The notes under the pieces are model-generated. The model was not told the origin of the DNA, made no database searches, and saw nothing but the letters and a program-made list of their open reading frames with translations. Of a stretch of DNA of 8,282 bases, positions 6,966-8,282 are shown in pieces. Source of the stretch: Bacteroidota bacterium (lineage in GTDB: Bacteria > Bacteroidota > Bacteroidia > Chitinophagales > Chitinophagaceae); assembly GCA_023436685.1 (NCBI GenBank), contig JAEZIL010000236.1:1-8282 (forward strand), in the 5' to 3' direction. The stretch's first letter is position 1, and the number at the start of each line of letters is the position of its first letter. The position numbers were made by a program, and so were the translations under genes.

Positions 6966-8282
6966 TTACATTGTAATTATCTGAAACTCTGTTCGCCTGT
7001 TTTTTTGATGCTCTTCCTCTGTACATACATCGCAGGTTGAACATTTATCCACAGGTGAGCTTTCACCAAAGCCTTTTGATTTTAGCCTGGATGAAGAAAT
7101 TCCACGTTGTTGCAGATATTTAATAACGGATAATGCCCTTGCATTAGATAATCGCATATTATAGGCATCCGAACCACGGCAATCTGTATGAGAATTTATC
7201 TGTATCCTCATTTCAGGGTATTGTTCTAATAAGGTAAGTAAAGTATTTAATGAGGCCTTGGCATCTTCTCTAATAGTTGCCTTGTCATAGTCATAGTATA
7301 TATTTTCTATCTTATATACCTCACCTACACGCAACTTCTTCATATAAAGCGTATCGGCAAGAACATTTTTTCCAATGCCGCCTATCCCATTTGTAGAGAG
7401 TATCTTCTCATTGCTATAATAATTGTATTTGACAGCATAAACATGGTAATCTGCATTAGCTTTTAATGTAGTTGAGTAAGTTTCTCCTGTGGCAAGTTGA
7501 ATTGAATCAATGTCCGTTTTTCCCATTTGAGAGAAAACTAACATCGGATCCTCAATAGGCTGCATTGTCTGTTCATCTAAAACAACAGCGCTATATACAA
7601 TTGCAAAGTCGGGTATAAGGCTTATTTCCTGAGTTATGGTATCATTATCTTTCAAATTGAAAGTTGCAGCTTGCAATTTTCTATTTTCGTAACCAGGCTT
7701 GCTAACTACAATTTCATACTGACTTTCGGGAAATAATTGGGCATATACGCTCCCATTTCTGTCCGAGGAAAAGTCCCTATCATCTTTTATAGAAGACAAA
7801 CTAACGGATGCTCCTGTAAGCGGAATGCCGGTGTTAGCATCGACCACTTTTACATGTAGGAAATTTTTTTGCTTGTTGATATAGTATATATTGTCTCCAC
7901 CTTTTTCCGACGGCCTATTGGAAGCAAAATATCCGTTTTCCGATGCCGGATAAAATACGGGTGACATATCATCGTAAGATGAGTTCATTGGCATTCCGAC
8001 ATTTTCTGGCATTGACGGCTTTCCATTGTTTATTTTAGCCAAGTAAATATCTAATCCACCTATTCCCATCAGTCCGTCGGAAGAAAAGTATAAAGTGTTG
8101 TCATCCTTTAAATAAGGAAAAACTTCTTCTCCTTCACTGTTAATGTTCTTGCCTAGGTTTTCAGGCTTGCTCCATTCGTTACCGTCAAGTCGTGTAACGT
8201 ACAAGTCAGTACCACCTTCGCCACCTGGCATGTCTGATGCGAATACAAGAGTATTACCACTATGACTTATAGTGGCGTGCGC
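6966..8282 (-). CDS. OmpA-family protein, PorE-like, 5' end missing
   Basis: The frame stays open to the right edge (438 residues visible), so the true start lies outside; the first ATG inside, at 8229-8231, is internal to a propeller motif. Residues 1-137 carry three WD40-like (PD40) blades: ATISHSGNTLVFASDMPGGE, then YLKDDNTLYFSSDG and PVFYPASENGYFASNRPSEK, each followed by a DLY/DIY/NIYYI strand. Residues 141-222 form a carboxypeptidase-regulatory-like beta sandwich (VKVVDANTGIPLTGASVSL), and a second related sandwich appears to follow (about 225-315). Residues 322-438 are an OmpA C-terminal domain with YDYDKATI, the diaminopimelate-binding D367 (HTDCRG) and R382 (LSNARA), and the closing NRRTEFQI. 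This is the order found in PorE, the periplasmic T9SS lipoprotein that anchors the machinery to peptidoglycan; there a TPR region and lipobox come first, both outside this window. Many paralogues of this family sit beside PorP/SprF-type genes. Unusual is the cysteine group CSTCDVC (414-420). Confidence 0.93.
   Translation of the reverse strand, partial: AHATISHSGNTLVFASDMPGGEGGTDLYVTRLDGNEWSKPENLGKNINSEGEEVFPYLKDDNTLYFSSDGLMGIGGLDIYLAKINNGKPSMPENVGMPMNSSYDDMSPVFYPASENGYFASNRPSEKGGDNIYYINKQKNFLHVKVVDANTGIPLTGASVSLSSIKDDRDFSSDRNGSVYAQLFPESQYEIVVSKPGYENRKLQAATFNLKDNDTITQEISLIPDFAIVYSAVVLDEQTMQPIEDPMLVFSQMGKTDIDSIQLATGETYSTTLKANADYHVYAVKYNYYSNEKILSTNGIGGIGKNVLADTLYMKKLRVGEVYKIENIYYDYDKATIREDAKASLNTLLTLLEQYPEMRIQINSHTDCRGSDAYNMRLSNARALSVIKYLQQRGISSSRLKSKGFGESSPVDKCSTCDVCTEEEHQKNRRTEFQIITM

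Noticed and set aside
1..8282. CRISPR array, toxin-antitoxin pair, defence system or other new multi-gene system
   Set aside because: No regularly spaced repeats, no compact gene pairs and no nuclease or effector motifs were found. The intact genes are all of known families or plain T9SS cargo.

Overview
The window looks like chromosomal DNA from a Bacteroidota bacterium, most likely of the Chitinophaga/Niastella type. The reasons are a secreted protein ending in a type A C-terminal sorting domain of the type IX secretion system (T9SS), a PorE-like OmpA-family envelope protein, a two-component pair built from a periplasmic beta-propeller sensor kinase and a LytTR response regulator, and starts without an obvious Shine-Dalgarno sequence. 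The lineage is inferred from these families, not from a marker gene. All four solid genes lie on the minus strand, so transcription runs from right to left.

Right to left: (i) 8282-6966 is the 3' two thirds or so of an OmpA-family gene (propeller, carboxypeptidase-regulatory-like domain, OmpA peptidoglycan-binding domain). Its 5' end lies outside the window, and it ends at an intrinsic terminator at 6912-6934. (ii) 6965-6110 is an 856-base stretch with no intact gene. On the minus strand it holds several short protein-like frames interrupted by stops or frame changes, and I read it tentatively as decayed coding DNA. (iii) 6109-4229 encodes a 626-residue secreted T9SS cargo protein with about five to seven degenerate repeats of roughly 60 residues. 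A perfect 22-bp inverted repeat at 4173-4219, ten bases after its stop, is its terminator. (iv) 4228-3914 is the spacer in front of the sensor operon and contains a near-identical pair of 9-mers. (v) 3913-935 and 960-205 are the sensor histidine kinase and its LytTR response regulator, overlapping by 26 bases and so presumably co-translated. (vi) 204-1 has no clear gene.

Functionally, three of the four genes concern the cell envelope. The kinase reads a periplasmic signal and passes phosphate to the LytTR regulator. The OmpA-like protein has the layout of PorE, which ties the T9SS to peptidoglycan. The 626-residue protein is a likely T9SS substrate. Nothing in the sequence shows that the two-component pair controls the T9SS genes; the terminators separate them into distinct transcription units. 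I found no CRISPR array, tRNA, rRNA, intact insertion sequence, defence island or demonstrably new system. The points most worth a second look are the degraded region, the repeat structure of the cargo protein and the possible regulator site before the kinase.
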